Shown here: in pieces, positions 1 to 7,188 of the stretch | How the letters are laid out: every line of letters begins with the position of its first letter | Numbering within the stretch: the stretch's first letter is position 1 | NCBI GenBank assembly: GCA_029858545.1 | Contig: JAOUFA010000066.1 | Span: 1 to 12,451, forward strand | Length of the DNA: 12,451 nt | From: Betaproteobacteria bacterium | GTDB lineage: Bacteria; Pseudomonadota; Gammaproteobacteria; Burkholderiales; SG8-39 | Direction of reading: 5' to 3' | Translations under genes and position numbers: made by a program | The notes under the pieces: model-generated | Told to the model about the DNA's origin: nothing | Databases searched by the model: none | What the model saw: the letters and a program-made list of their open reading frames with translations, nothing else

Positions 1-841
1 CCCGATACGGAATCGACAGCTCGTATCGCCCGTCCTCCAAGAACCGCCCCTTCTGCTCCGGATGCCAGCGCTCGTCCGCGACCCAGCGCGCACGCACCGC
101 CGAGAAGACCAGCACCGCCGTCTTGTCCGCCTCGCCCGCGAAGATCCCGTAGCTGCTGCCGAGCTGGCGATCCAGTTCGGCCTCCGGAACGTCCCGCGCG
201 GCTTCATCGAGCGAGGCCGCATGCAGCACGCGATCGATGGAAAAGGTGCGCAGGGACTCGCCCGGATGATCCAGACCATCCAGGTACCAGTTGTCGCGAT
301 AGCGCGTGATGCGCTGGGGCGAGACCTCGCGCTCGGTGATCTCGTCCTTGCCGCGCGAGCGATAGCGCAGGCGCAGACGGCGGCGCTGCAGAGTTGCGCC
401 AGCGAGCACGCGAAACCAGCTACCCGCGCGCCGCGCGGCCATGCCTAGGATGCGCACGCGCGCATGCAACTCGCCCAGACCCAGCCGCTTGTGCTTGACC
501 AAGGCATCGAGCCGCGCCGTGACCGGCGCGAGGTGTTCGCCGAGCAGCCCCGGCTCCAGTTCCTTGAGGAAGTGCTGAAAGACGAGCAGCGACTGAAGTT
601 CATCGGCGTCGAACCACAACCCTGGAAGTTCGAACGCCGTATCCGCGCGATAACGGAATCCATCGGGATCTCGGCAATGTTCGATCGGCGCGCCGAAGCG
701 AAGCTCCAGGACGCGCAATAGGCGATAGACGGTCGCCCGAGAGCAATCGTCCAGCCGCTCCTTGAGATGATCGAGCGAAGCAGGCGTTTTCCTCGCCGCG
801 AGGATGCGATGCAGGTGGTAGATGCGTTCGAACCTGTCCAT
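1..841 (-). CDS. WYL-domain transcriptional regulator (YafY-like), 3'-truncated by window edge
   Basis: Reading the minus strand from the ATG at 841 gives 280 uninterrupted codons running off the left edge. Residues about 1-60 form a helix-turn-helix of the HTH_11/DeoR type (LDHLKERLDDCSRATVYRLL at about 23-42). Residues about 145-210 form a WYL domain with the diagnostic W-Y-L at 185-187, followed by DGLDHPGESLRTFSIDRV. Proteins of this family bind DNA through the N-terminal domain and are thought to sense a ligand, often a nucleotide or nucleic acid, through WYL; many are repressors of nearby genes or of DNA-damage and defence genes. A GGGAGGG Shine-Dalgarno sequence at 846-852 supports the start. 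The gene follows the CMD–Rieske gene in the same direction after 75 nt, so it may be its regulator or may control genes beyond the edge. The C-terminal end is not visible. Confidence 0.88.
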   Translation of the reverse strand, partial: MDRFERIYHLHRILAARKTPASLDHLKERLDDCSRATVYRLLRVLELRFGAPIEHCRDPDGFRYRADTAFELPGLWFDADELQSLLVFQHFLKELEPGLLGEHLAPVTARLDALVKHKRLGLGELHARVRILGMAARRAGSWFRVLAGATLQRRRLRLRYRSRGKDEITEREVSPQRITRYRDNWYLDGLDHPGESLRTFSIDRVLHAASLDEAARDVPEAELDRQLGSSYGIFAGEADKTAVLVFSAVRARWVADERWHPEQKGRFLEDGRYELSIPYR

Positions 842-916
842 GGCGCCCTCCCGCCCTTCGGACCGCCCCCCGGCGCTTCCCCGGCGCCGCCTACTTGCCT
901 CTACCGCGTCGCGCGC

Positions 917-1543
917 CTACCAATACGCCAACACGCCCCCCGCCTCGACTTTACTCTCGTAGCGCTTGAGCGGCCGCTCGCCGCCCGAGGTGCACGCCCC
1001 GCTCGCGATGTCGAAGGTCCAGCCGTGCTTGGGGCATTTCAGTTTTCCGCCTGCCAAAGCCTCGAGCGGAATCGGCGTCCTCTGATGCGGGCAGTGGGTG
1101 TCGTAGACCGCGATCTCTCCCTTCGTGCGCGTGACGAGCACGTTGCGCCCCGCCAACTCGACGCGCGTCATCGAGCCTTCCCTGAAGGTCTCCGCTTCGC
1201 CCAGGCGATGCCACTCGGGCTTCGCGCCGAGCGCTTCGAGCGAGAACTCGGGCATCCCCGCCTCGAGCAGCACGTCGACCGCCCAGACGATCTTCGCCAG
1301 GCCAAGCGCGGGAAAGGCCATCAGCAGCGCATCGAGGATCTCGGCCGCGCTCGCGCCGTCGTTCAGCGCGCGCTTCACGTATTGCTTCAGGCCGCGCTCG
1401 GTCTGCGCGTGCACCTTGGTGATCACCGAGATCAGCGAACGCGTCTTCGGTTCGAGCTTGCTTCCGGCGTCCTTGAGGAAGCTGAAGTAGTGGGTCATCG
1501 CCTCGGGACGCGCCTTGACGAGGTAATCGAGTGCCTTGCTCAT
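917..1543 (-). CDS. Carboxymuconolactone decarboxylase-like domain fused to a Rieske [2Fe-2S] domain
   Basis: This 208-aa protein has two domains. Residues about 10-100 resemble the CMD/AhpD helical family (KRALNDGASAAEILDALL at about 57-74). Residues about 108-208 are a Rieske ferredoxin-type domain with both cluster-binding boxes, C151-P-H153 and C170-P-K-H173, about 17 residues apart as expected. The N-terminal domain contains no cysteine at all, so the CxxC redox pair of AhpD-type members is absent; the histidine of PcaC-type CMDs in the motif preceding the conserved ALN also appears to be replaced by tyrosine. The Rieske half probably carries electrons, and the CMD half may bind a ligand or act as an oligomerisation scaffold (inference). 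The ATG overlaps the stop of the upstream 79-aa gene by 4 nt (ATGA), with AAAGGGA as ribosome-binding site, so the genes are translationally coupled. No signal peptide is seen, so it is probably cytoplasmic. Confidence 0.85.
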   Translation of the reverse strand: MSKALDYLVKARPEAMTHYFSFLKDAGSKLEPKTRSLISVITKVHAQTERGLKQYVKRALNDGASAAEILDALLMAFPALGLAKIVWAVDVLLEAGMPEFSLEALGAKPEWHRLGEAETFREGSMTRVELAGRNVLVTRTKGEIAVYDTHCPHQRTPIPLEALAGGKLKCPKHGWTFDIASGACTSGGERPLKRYESKVEAGGVLAYW

Positions 1544-1779
1544 ACTTTTCCCTTTGCCGTGTTTCCGTCCGATTTCCCGGCCAGGCTGCCGTCGAATAGC
1601 GTGCCGGGTTGAAAACCGAAGATCCGCGTCAGGTCGAGTTCGCGTATCAGCGCATCCACCGCCGCCTGCCCATGCTCGCGGCTCACCTCGGCGAGGATCA
1701 GCTTCGCGCCGTTGGCGTTGTAGAAGCCGCCGAAATCGGCCTGCGTCTTCAACAGGCTGCGCGCCTTGTCGAGGGTCAT
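1540..1779 (-). CDS. Small conserved-looking protein of unknown function (79 aa)
   Basis: I do not recognise a family. The protein is short, soluble and without cysteines: an amphipathic helical N-terminal half (MTLDKARSLLKTQADF), a central GFYNANGAKLILAEV segment, a second helical stretch (GQAAVDALIRELDLTRIFGF) and a polar lysine-rich tail. The reality of the gene rests on context: it begins 4 nt after the stop of the 148-aa gene with an AAGGGG ribosome-binding site at about 1788-1793, and its stop overlaps the start of the CMD–Rieske gene by 4 nt. This tight packing suggests stoichiometric production with the CMD–Rieske protein, perhaps as a small partner subunit (inference). No signal peptide, membrane helix or metal-binding motif is visible. 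Confidence 0.75.
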   Translation of the reverse strand: MTLDKARSLLKTQADFGGFYNANGAKLILAEVSREHGQAAVDALIRELDLTRIFGFQPGTLFDGSLAGKSDGNTAKGKV

Positions 1780-1783
1780 GGGC

Positions 1784-2230
1784 TCACCCCTTCAGCTCGT
1801 TGTCGTCGCTGCCGGAGGGTCCCGCGTCATCGAGTTCCTTCTCGCCGACGCCTTCGAGTTCGCGCGCCGTCTTGCCCGAGGCCACCCCGTGGCGCTCCTT
1901 CTCGTGGTCGGCCTGCGCGCGCAGCAGCGTCAACACGCACTCCGAGAGGTCGTCGTACTCGGGCCGGCCCGCGCCGTATTGCTCGCCGCCGACTTCCCCG
2001 GGATAGAAGAACATCGCCCGATAGCGGCCGCCGGCCACCTTGGTGAGTACGAAGGCCGCGCCGCGCTCTTCCCAGTACAGGGTCGGGCAGGCGGTGAGCA
2101 CCGGCTCGCCGGGGGTGAGCCGGAGCTCGACATCGGCAAGCTGGGTCTGCACGCGCTGCCCGTAGCGTTCGCGCAATGCGCTCTCGACCACCCAGCGCTC
2201 GCCGTCGTCGATGTCGGGTATCGGGTTCAT
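1784..2230 (-). CDS. Hypothetical protein, first gene of the CMD–Rieske operon (148 aa)
   Basis: I do not recognise a family. Residues 1-105 look like a compact alpha/beta domain: an N-terminal helix (ERWVVESALRERYG), then beta-rich sequence (DVELRLTP, PTLYWEERGAAFVLTKVAGG, YRAMFFYP), then the segment GRPEYDDLSECVLTLLRAQADHE. The last 35 residues are acidic and polar (DDAGPSGSDDNELKG) and likely disordered. There is no signal peptide and no membrane segment. The ATG at 2230 has an AGGA ribosome-binding site 5-6 nt upstream on the minus strand. It is followed after 4 nt by the 79-aa gene and then the CMD–Rieske gene, so the three form one operon reading leftwards from the 2231-2379 intergenic region. 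Confidence 0.75.
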   Translation of the reverse strand: MNPIPDIDDGERWVVESALRERYGQRVQTQLADVELRLTPGEPVLTACPTLYWEERGAAFVLTKVAGGRYRAMFFYPGEVGGEQYGAGRPEYDDLSECVLTLLRAQADHEKERHGVASGKTARELEGVGEKELDDAGPSGSDDNELKG

Positions 2231-2303
2231 GGCTTCCTGCGGGGAGCTGGACAGGCATCAATCTTAGCAGGCCGTCGCGAGCCCTCGCCCGCGGTCTGAC
2301 GAC

Positions 2304-2331
2304 TTGTCCGCCGCCGCAAGCAGGGTAGACT
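2304..2331 (+). promoter_or_regulatory. Possible sigma70-type promoter of the Bug protein gene
   Basis: A TTGTCC element (2304-2309) and a TAGACT element (2326-2331) are separated by 16 nt; each matches the -35 and -10 consensus at four of six positions. The predicted transcript would begin about 40 nt before the ATG at 2380. The surrounding 2231-2379 intergenic region lies between divergent genes and must also contain the promoter of the leftward 148-aa/79-aa/CMD–Rieske operon, for which I see only a weak TAAGAT element on the minus strand (2261-2266). This is a by-eye call. Confidence 0.3.
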
Positions 2332-2379
2332 GCGGCCTGCGACGCGCGGCATACACCACAGCACTCCGGGAGGAACGGC

Positions 2380-3339
2380 ATGGCTCGTCCAATCATCGCG
2401 GCATTGATGTTGCTGGCCACCTGCGCCCTCGCGCAGGACAAGTATCCCGCCCACGCGCTCAGCATGGTGGTGGGATTCGCCCCGGGCGGAGGGACCGACA
2501 CCGCGGCGCGCATCATCGCCAAGCAGCTCGGCGAGAATCTGGGCGTTCCGGTGGTGGTCGAGAACAAGCCGGGCGCGGGCGGCAATATCGCCACCGACTT
2601 GGTGGCGAAATCGGCGCCCGACGGCTACACCCTCTTGCTCGGTTCGGTCGGTTCGCTCGCGGTCGCCCCGCACCTGGTCGCCAAGCTCCCGTACAACCCG
2701 AGACGCGACCTCGAGCCGCTTACCATGGCGGTGGTGTTCCCCAATGTGCTGGTCGTGCATCCGGCGGTGCCGGCCAACACGCTCGCCGAGCTCGTCGCCC
2801 TCGCGCGCGCGAAACCGGGCAGCGTGACCTACGGTTCCTCGGGTATCGGCGGCGCGGGCCATCTCGCCGGGGCGCTGTTTCGCATGATCGGCCAGGTCGA
2901 CATCGTGCACGTGCCGTACAAGGGCGGCGCCCCGGCGGTCGCCGATCTGCTCGGCGGCCAGATCACGTCGGTGTTCGCCACCCCGGCTTCAGCGGGCGCG
3001 CAGGTCAAGGCCGGCAAGCTGCGCGCGATCGCCACCACCGGCGCGAAGCGCTCGTCGTTCTTTCCCGACGTGCCGACGATCGCCGAGAGCGGCTACCCCG
3101 GCTACGAGGCGACCAACTGGTACGCCTACATGGCGCCGGCGAAGACCCCGCCCGCGCTGCTCGAGCGTCTGAACCTCGAACTCGTCAAGGTGCTGAGCAC
3201 CGCGGACCTGCGCGCACAATTGCACCACCACGGCCTGGAGGCGCAGCCCGGCACTCGCGAGGAACTGGCGCGCTTCATCGACAGCGAATTGCTGACCTGG
3301 GGTCGCGTGGTCAAGGAAGCCCACATCAAGGCGAATTGA
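2380..3339 (+). CDS. Bug/TctC-family tripartite tricarboxylate transporter substrate-binding protein
   Basis: This 319-aa protein is of typical length for the Bug (Bordetella uptake gene)/TctC family, periplasmic receptors for carboxylates and other small organic acids. An N-terminal signal peptide (MARPIIAALMLLATCALA) is predicted to be cut before Q19; a cysteine lies at 15, but the preceding LAT is not a good lipobox. Family hallmarks are present: VGFAPGGGTDTAARIIAKQL (about 31-50), ENKPGAGGNIATDLVAKS, DGYTLLLGS, the YGSSGIGGAGHLAGALF segment, VPYKGGAPAVADLLGGQI, and the FPDVPTIAESGYPGYE motif near 224-240. GGGAGGA at 2368-2374, 5 nt before the ATG, confirms the start. No TctA or TctB membrane genes are adjacent, as is common for the many orphan Bug proteins in Burkholderiales. 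The ligand cannot be read from the sequence; given the neighbourhood, an aromatic or carboxylic acid is a guess. Confidence 0.95.
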   Translation: MARPIIAALMLLATCALAQDKYPAHALSMVVGFAPGGGTDTAARIIAKQLGENLGVPVVVENKPGAGGNIATDLVAKSAPDGYTLLLGSVGSLAVAPHLVAKLPYNPRRDLEPLTMAVVFPNVLVVHPAVPANTLAELVALARAKPGSVTYGSSGIGGAGHLAGALFRMIGQVDIVHVPYKGGAPAVADLLGGQITSVFATPASAGAQVKAGKLRAIATTGAKRSSFFPDVPTIAESGYPGYEATNWYAYMAPAKTPPALLERLNLELVKVLSTADLRAQLHHHGLEAQPGTREELARFIDSELLTWGRVVKEAHIKAN

Positions 3340-3382
3340 TCCACGCGGCGCTGCCGGCAGGCTTTACCGGGGCGGCGAGGCC

Positions 3383-5410
3383 TCAGCAGGTGATGCGCCG
3401 ATAGATCTCGGCCACGCGTAGCGGCAACCGCCCCGCGTCGTCGACCAGCGTCCAGCGCGCCGGACCATACAGGCGCGACAGGTATTCCGGCGCCGCGCGG
3501 TCGATGGTCACGCAAAACGGGTGGATGCCCGCCTGGCGCGCCTCGATGAGCGCCTGGCGCGTGTCTTCGATGCCGTAGGCGCCGCGGTAGCCGTCGTGAA
3601 AGTCGTCGGGTTTGCCGTCGGAGAGGGTGAACAGCACGCGCGTGCGCGCCTCGACCCCGGCGAGCCGCTTCGCGAGGTGGCGCACCGCGACGCCCATGCG
3701 CGTGTAGTCGCGCGGCGCGATGCCCGCGATGCGCGCGCGCACCGCCTCGCCGTAGTCCTCGTCGAAGCGCTTCACGCGATAGCTCTCGCAGCGCTTTCTC
3801 GACCAGCCCGAAAAACCGTAGATCGCATAACGGTCGCCGAGCGCCTCGAGCGCTTCGCACAGCATCACCAGCGCCTCGCGCTCGCAGTCGTTCACCCAGC
3901 CCTTGGTCGAGCCGCTCATGTCGACCATGATCATCACCGCGATATCGCGCTCGGCGCGCCGGCGCCGCGTGAAGAGCCGCGCCGACGGCTCGCGTCCGCC
4001 GCGCGCGTCGGCCCAGGCCTCGACGAGTGCGTCGAAGTCGATATCCTCGCCCTCGGGTTCGCGCTTGAGCAGGCGATCCTCGTCGCGCAGCGCCTCGAAG
4101 CGGCGCTTCAACTGCGCGATCGCACCGGCGCGTCGCGTGCGCACCGCGCCGACGTAGGCCGCATCGCCCTGCGGCACGTCGGACTCGAACAGTACGCACC
4201 AGTCCCTGCGGTAGGCGCCGCGCCGGTGGTCCCACTCGTCATACAGCGAGCCGCCCTCGGCGTGCGCGCCGCTTTCGTCGACACGCGCGCCATCGTGCGC
4301 CTGCGCAGCCAGCGCGCCCTCGCCCGCCGCGACCAGCCACTCGGGGGCAATCGCGCCGTGATCCTGCACGATCGATGCGAGCAACCGGGCGAGCGCGGGC
4401 GGCGCGGCGAGCGCCTCGCCGGCGAGTTCCACGCGAAATTCGTCGCGCTCCCGGTGCGCCTCGAGGCGCACCGGCGCATCCGGGGCGAGGCCGCGCTGCT
4501 CACGCAGTCCCGCGAGCTCGCGCGCGAGCAAGGTCCGCTCGCGCGCGATGCGCGCGGCGCGTACCGCGCGCGCGCGCTCGCCATCGAGCTTGCCGCACCA
4601 GGGTGGCGCCGGCGGTACCGGCGTGCCGCGCAAGCCGTCGCGCAGCGCCAGGCTGTCGCGCACCGTCGCGCCCGGCCGTTCGAGCCGCGCGCGCGCCGCA
4701 TCGAGCCGCGCCGGCCACGGATCGCGCAGCCGCGCGAGTCGCTCGCCCAGTCCCGGCAGGTCGCGCCGCAGGCGGGCCTCGATGCGGATCGCCTCCAGCA
4801 GCGGCAGCCAGCCGGAGGCTTCCCCCAGCTCGGTGTCGAAGCTGCCGTAGCGCGCCTGCCCCCAGTGAAACGCGGCGCTCGCACAATAAAGTTCGCGGTT
4901 CTGCGCGCGGCTCGCGTAGCGCTCGAGGCGCGCCGGCAGATACACCGTCTCGGTGTCGGTCCAGGCGTGCTCATCGGGGGCGAGCGCGAGCGCGCGGCCC
5001 GCGAGCCCGCGCAGGAAACCCGTCAACATGCGCTCGACCTCGGCGAGCGCCACGCCCGAGCGCGCGGCCTGCACGCCGCGTCCAAACGCGCCGAGGTCCT
5101 TCAGCGCGGCGCTTGCCGCGTACAAGCCTTCCCGGTCATAGACGTCGAGCGCGCCGAGAATCCAGCGCTCGACTTCGGCCGGACCGAAGCGCGCGAACGC
5201 GTGCGGCGCCTGCGCGGCGATCTGGTAGGCGAGTTCGCCCGCGCCGTGCACCGCGACCTTGACCCAGTGCAGCACCAGGTCCTGCTGCGCGCGCGCCAGC
5301 GGCGCGAGTCCGGCGGCGATCCCCGCCGCGGTGCGCCGTGACGAGAGCACCGGGAAGAGCAGTTCGTCGAGGCGCTCCTCCAGTTCCCGGCTGTCGTAGG
5401 GACCGGTCAT
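3383..5410 (-). CDS. CbbO/NorD-type von Willebrand factor A (VWA) protein
   Basis: This 675-aa protein ends in a VWA domain (about 488-675) with an intact metal-ion-dependent adhesion site: D497-M-S499-G-S501, T570 in YTRMG, and D598 in SDGKPDD. The conserved EWDHRRGAYRRDW block (about 392-404) before the VWA domain and the GIEDTRQAL and PFCVTID motifs are typical of CbbO and NorD. Residues 1-380 are helical, rich in Ala, Arg and Leu, and diverge more. CbbO with CbbQ forms a MoxR-type remodelling machine that reactivates Rubisco, while NorD with NorQ matures nitric oxide reductase. The ATPase partner gene lies 12 nt upstream. The start has no clear Shine-Dalgarno sequence, so translation probably depends on coupling. 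Neither Rubisco nor NOR genes are visible, so the client is unknown and neither name should be assigned firmly. No signal peptide is seen; it is cytoplasmic. Confidence 0.9.
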   Translation of the reverse strand: MTGPYDSRELEERLDELLFPVLSSRRTAAGIAAGLAPLARAQQDLVLHWVKVAVHGAGELAYQIAAQAPHAFARFGPAEVERWILGALDVYDREGLYAASAALKDLGAFGRGVQAARSGVALAEVERMLTGFLRGLAGRALALAPDEHAWTDTETVYLPARLERYASRAQNRELYCASAAFHWGQARYGSFDTELGEASGWLPLLEAIRIEARLRRDLPGLGERLARLRDPWPARLDAARARLERPGATVRDSLALRDGLRGTPVPPAPPWCGKLDGERARAVRAARIARERTLLARELAGLREQRGLAPDAPVRLEAHRERDEFRVELAGEALAAPPALARLLASIVQDHGAIAPEWLVAAGEGALAAQAHDGARVDESGAHAEGGSLYDEWDHRRGAYRRDWCVLFESDVPQGDAAYVGAVRTRRAGAIAQLKRRFEALRDEDRLLKREPEGEDIDFDALVEAWADARGGREPSARLFTRRRRAERDIAVMIMVDMSGSTKGWVNDCEREALVMLCEALEALGDRYAIYGFSGWSRKRCESYRVKRFDEDYGEAVRARIAGIAPRDYTRMGVAVRHLAKRLAGVEARTRVLFTLSDGKPDDFHDGYRGAYGIEDTRQALIEARQAGIHPFCVTIDRAAPEYLSRLYGPARWTLVDDAGRLPLRVAEIYRRITC

Positions 5411-5422
5411 CGCCGGCCGGGG

Positions 5423-6253
5423 CTAGAACACCGCGCGCGCGAGCTCGCCCACCGCGGCGAGCATGTCAGCGTCGTCGGAGAGCGCCTGCGTGATCGCGCC
5501 CTCGCAGGCGACGCGCGGCGCGACACCGAGCGCGATGAGTTTCGCCGCGTGCACCAGCAATCGCGTGCTCGCGCCCTCGTCGAGGCCGTTGCCTTTCAGG
5601 TTGCGCGTCATGCCGCCGAGTCTGACCAGCCGCTCCGCGGTCGCGTCGTCGACCCCGCCTTCGTGCGCGACGATGCGCGCCTCCAGCTCGGGTGACGGGT
5701 AGCCGAATTCGATCGCGACGAAACGCTGCCGCGTGGAGGCCTTCATTTCCTTGAGCACACTCTGGTAGCCCGGGTTGTACGACAGGATCAGCATGAATTC
5801 ATCCGGCGCTGCAAGCTGCTCGCCGCGCTTCTCCATCGGCAGGATGCGCCGCGCATCGGCGAGCGGGTGGATCACCACCGTGGTGTCCTTTCTCGCCTCG
5901 ACGATTTCGTCGAGATAGCACAACGCTCCGGCGCGTACCGCGCGCGCGAGCGGACCGTCGACCCACACCGTCTCCTGGTTCACCACCAGGTAGCGTCCGA
6001 CCAGGTCGGAGGCGGTCAGATCATCGTGACAGGCAACGGTGACGAGCGGCCGCGCGAGCCGCCAGGCCATGTACTCGACGAAGCGCGTCTTGCCGCAACC
6101 GGTCGGCCCTTTGAGGAGCACCGGCACGCGCGCCGCATGCGCCGCCCCGAACAGCGCCACCTCGTCGGCGAGCGGCTGATAATAGGGTTCGGCCGCGGTT
6201 TCGCGGGGTTCGGCCGCGCTAGTCGCGCGGGGGTGCCGCCCGGGCCCGTTCAT
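5423..6253 (-). CDS. MoxR-family AAA+ ATPase of the CbbQ/NirQ/NorQ/GpvN type
   Basis: This 276-aa protein has the complete AAA+ set: Walker A GPTGCGKT (49-56), Walker B LCYLDE (111-116), sensor 1 asparagine in LILSYNPGYQS (about 155-165), arginine-finger candidates in KASTRQRF (171-178) and sensor 2 arginine in EGASTRLLVHA (about 227-236). The HDDLTASDLVGRYL segment and the C-terminal GLDEGASTRLL block are characteristic of the CbbQ/NorQ group, which forms hexameric rings that remodel a client enzyme through a VWA adaptor. That adaptor is the next gene. The ATG overlaps the stop of the YkgJ-type gene by 4 nt (ATGA). The first 20 residues are polar and extend beyond the usual family start; an internal start is conceivable, but the overlap argues for the one given. 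Confidence 0.93.
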   Translation of the reverse strand: MNGPGRHPRATSAAEPRETAAEPYYQPLADEVALFGAAHAARVPVLLKGPTGCGKTRFVEYMAWRLARPLVTVACHDDLTASDLVGRYLVVNQETVWVDGPLARAVRAGALCYLDEIVEARKDTTVVIHPLADARRILPMEKRGEQLAAPDEFMLILSYNPGYQSVLKEMKASTRQRFVAIEFGYPSPELEARIVAHEGGVDDATAERLVRLGGMTRNLKGNGLDEGASTRLLVHAAKLIALGVAPRVACEGAITQALSDDADMLAAVGELARAVF

Positions 6254-7173
6254 TCACCGCGCTCGCCGGGCTGATCGTCGTCGAGCAGCGACTCGTAGAA
6301 CTCGTCCTGCTGGCGCGCCTTGTCCTCGCCCGACTGCGTGGCGCGCGCGGCGAGCTTCGCCTGGTAGATCGCCGCGCGGCGCGCGGCCTCGTCCGCGCGC
6401 AGCGCGATCGATTGCTCGCCGTAGAGCACCTGGCGCAGGTAGCGGTGCGCGAAGGCGAGCAGCTCGTCCTCGTCGGCGAGCAGCTTCGCGTAGTACCCCT
6501 CGTCGAGCTCGAACACGCGGCGAAACCCCTCGCTCGCGACGAACGCGCGGAAACCGTCGATGTCGTAGCTGGCGAGAAAAAACAACTCGAAGCTGCGCTG
6601 CGAGGGCCGCCCCACCGCCGGCCCGCTCGAGCGCTTCTTCAGGATGATGCGCCGCCAGTCGCGGTTCTTCTCGTCGTAGACGTCGACGCCCTGTTCGCGG
6701 CGGTACTCGCCGACCGTCTGCGTGTGCGCTTCCTCGTGGCCCAGGCAATGCGCCTCCTTGACGACGAAGTACGCGTCCTCCTCGACGTCGGTATCCTTCT
6801 TCTTCATCGCCATCAGGCCGAGCGCGTAGTAGCGGCAGGCCGAAGGACGGTCCTCGTACACGCCGCAGCCCTCGGCGGTGAGGAAGACGCAGGCGCTCGT
6901 TCCCGGCTTCTTGGCGAGCTTCAGACCCGGCATGCCGTGCGCGTCGAGTTCGCTGTCGCGCGTGTAGCGATCGATGAACTCGCGGCTCGAGACGTCGAGC
7001 CGGTTCTTCAGCCGCACGATGTCGTAGGGCATCAGCAGGATATCGATGCTTTCGCAGCAGCGGTTGAAGCAGGCGATGCCCTGGTGACAGCGGAAGCGGA
7101 ATTTCTCTTCGAGCCCCAGCGCGACCGGCTGGACGGGGGAGACGGGCAGCGGTTCCTTGTAGTCTTTGCTCAT
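6250..7173 (-). CDS. YkgJ-family cysteine cluster protein (putative Zn/Fe-chelating)
   Basis: This 307-aa protein carries the cysteine array of the YkgJ/CxxCxxCC family: C29, C35, C39 and C40 (FRCHQGIACFNRCC), then C95, C103 and C113 in TSACVFLTAEGCGVYEDRPSACRYY, with an additional HC near 141-142. Such clusters are predicted to bind Zn or an Fe–S centre; the biochemical role of the family is largely unsettled. The C-terminal ~130 residues (FELFFLASYDIDGFRAFVASEGF onward) are a helical extension beyond the minimal ~100-aa YkgJ domain and end in an acidic tail. GAAGG at about 7178-7182 serves as ribosome-binding site. It starts 15 nt after the DUF4105 stop and overlaps the ATPase gene by 4 nt, so a joint function with the ATPase/VWA pair, perhaps in metal-cluster maturation of a client, is plausible (inference). 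Confidence 0.9.
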   Translation of the reverse strand: MSKDYKEPLPVSPVQPVALGLEEKFRFRCHQGIACFNRCCESIDILLMPYDIVRLKNRLDVSSREFIDRYTRDSELDAHGMPGLKLAKKPGTSACVFLTAEGCGVYEDRPSACRYYALGLMAMKKKDTDVEEDAYFVVKEAHCLGHEEAHTQTVGEYRREQGVDVYDEKNRDWRRIILKKRSSGPAVGRPSQRSFELFFLASYDIDGFRAFVASEGFRRVFELDEGYYAKLLADEDELLAFAHRYLRQVLYGEQSIALRADEAARRAAIYQAKLAARATQSGEDKARQQDEFYESLLDDDQPGERGE

Positions 7174-7188
7174 GGTGCCTTCGGCATT

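Noticed and set aside
62..721. Two plus-strand frames opposite the WYL gene
   Set aside because: The minus strand holds a continuous HTH–WYL protein over the whole stretch, so these are antisense shadows.
842..916. GC hairpin (CGGCGC/GCGCCG) between the CMD–Rieske and WYL genes
   Set aside because: The stem is only 6 bp and no U-tract follows on the minus strand; such inverted repeats are expected by chance in this composition.
3340..3382. Possible bidirectional terminator between the converging Bug and VWA genes, around the palindrome CTGCCGGCAG
   Set aside because: The palindrome has no loop and no U-tract on either strand, so it does not qualify as an intrinsic terminator.
2304..3404. 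A 366-codon plus-strand frame overlapping the Bug protein gene
   Set aside because: It is a frame-shifted reading of the Bug gene, rich in Arg and Gly, and lacks a signal peptide or domain.
3521..5341. A 606-codon open frame on the plus strand, opposite the VWA gene
   Set aside because: Composition is low-complexity Arg/Ala and it mirrors the codon structure of the VWA gene with its intact MIDAS motif on the other strand.
3383..6253. Naming the pair norQD or cbbQO
   Set aside because: The motifs fit both groups and neither nitric oxide reductase nor Rubisco genes are in the window, so a specific symbol would be unsupported.
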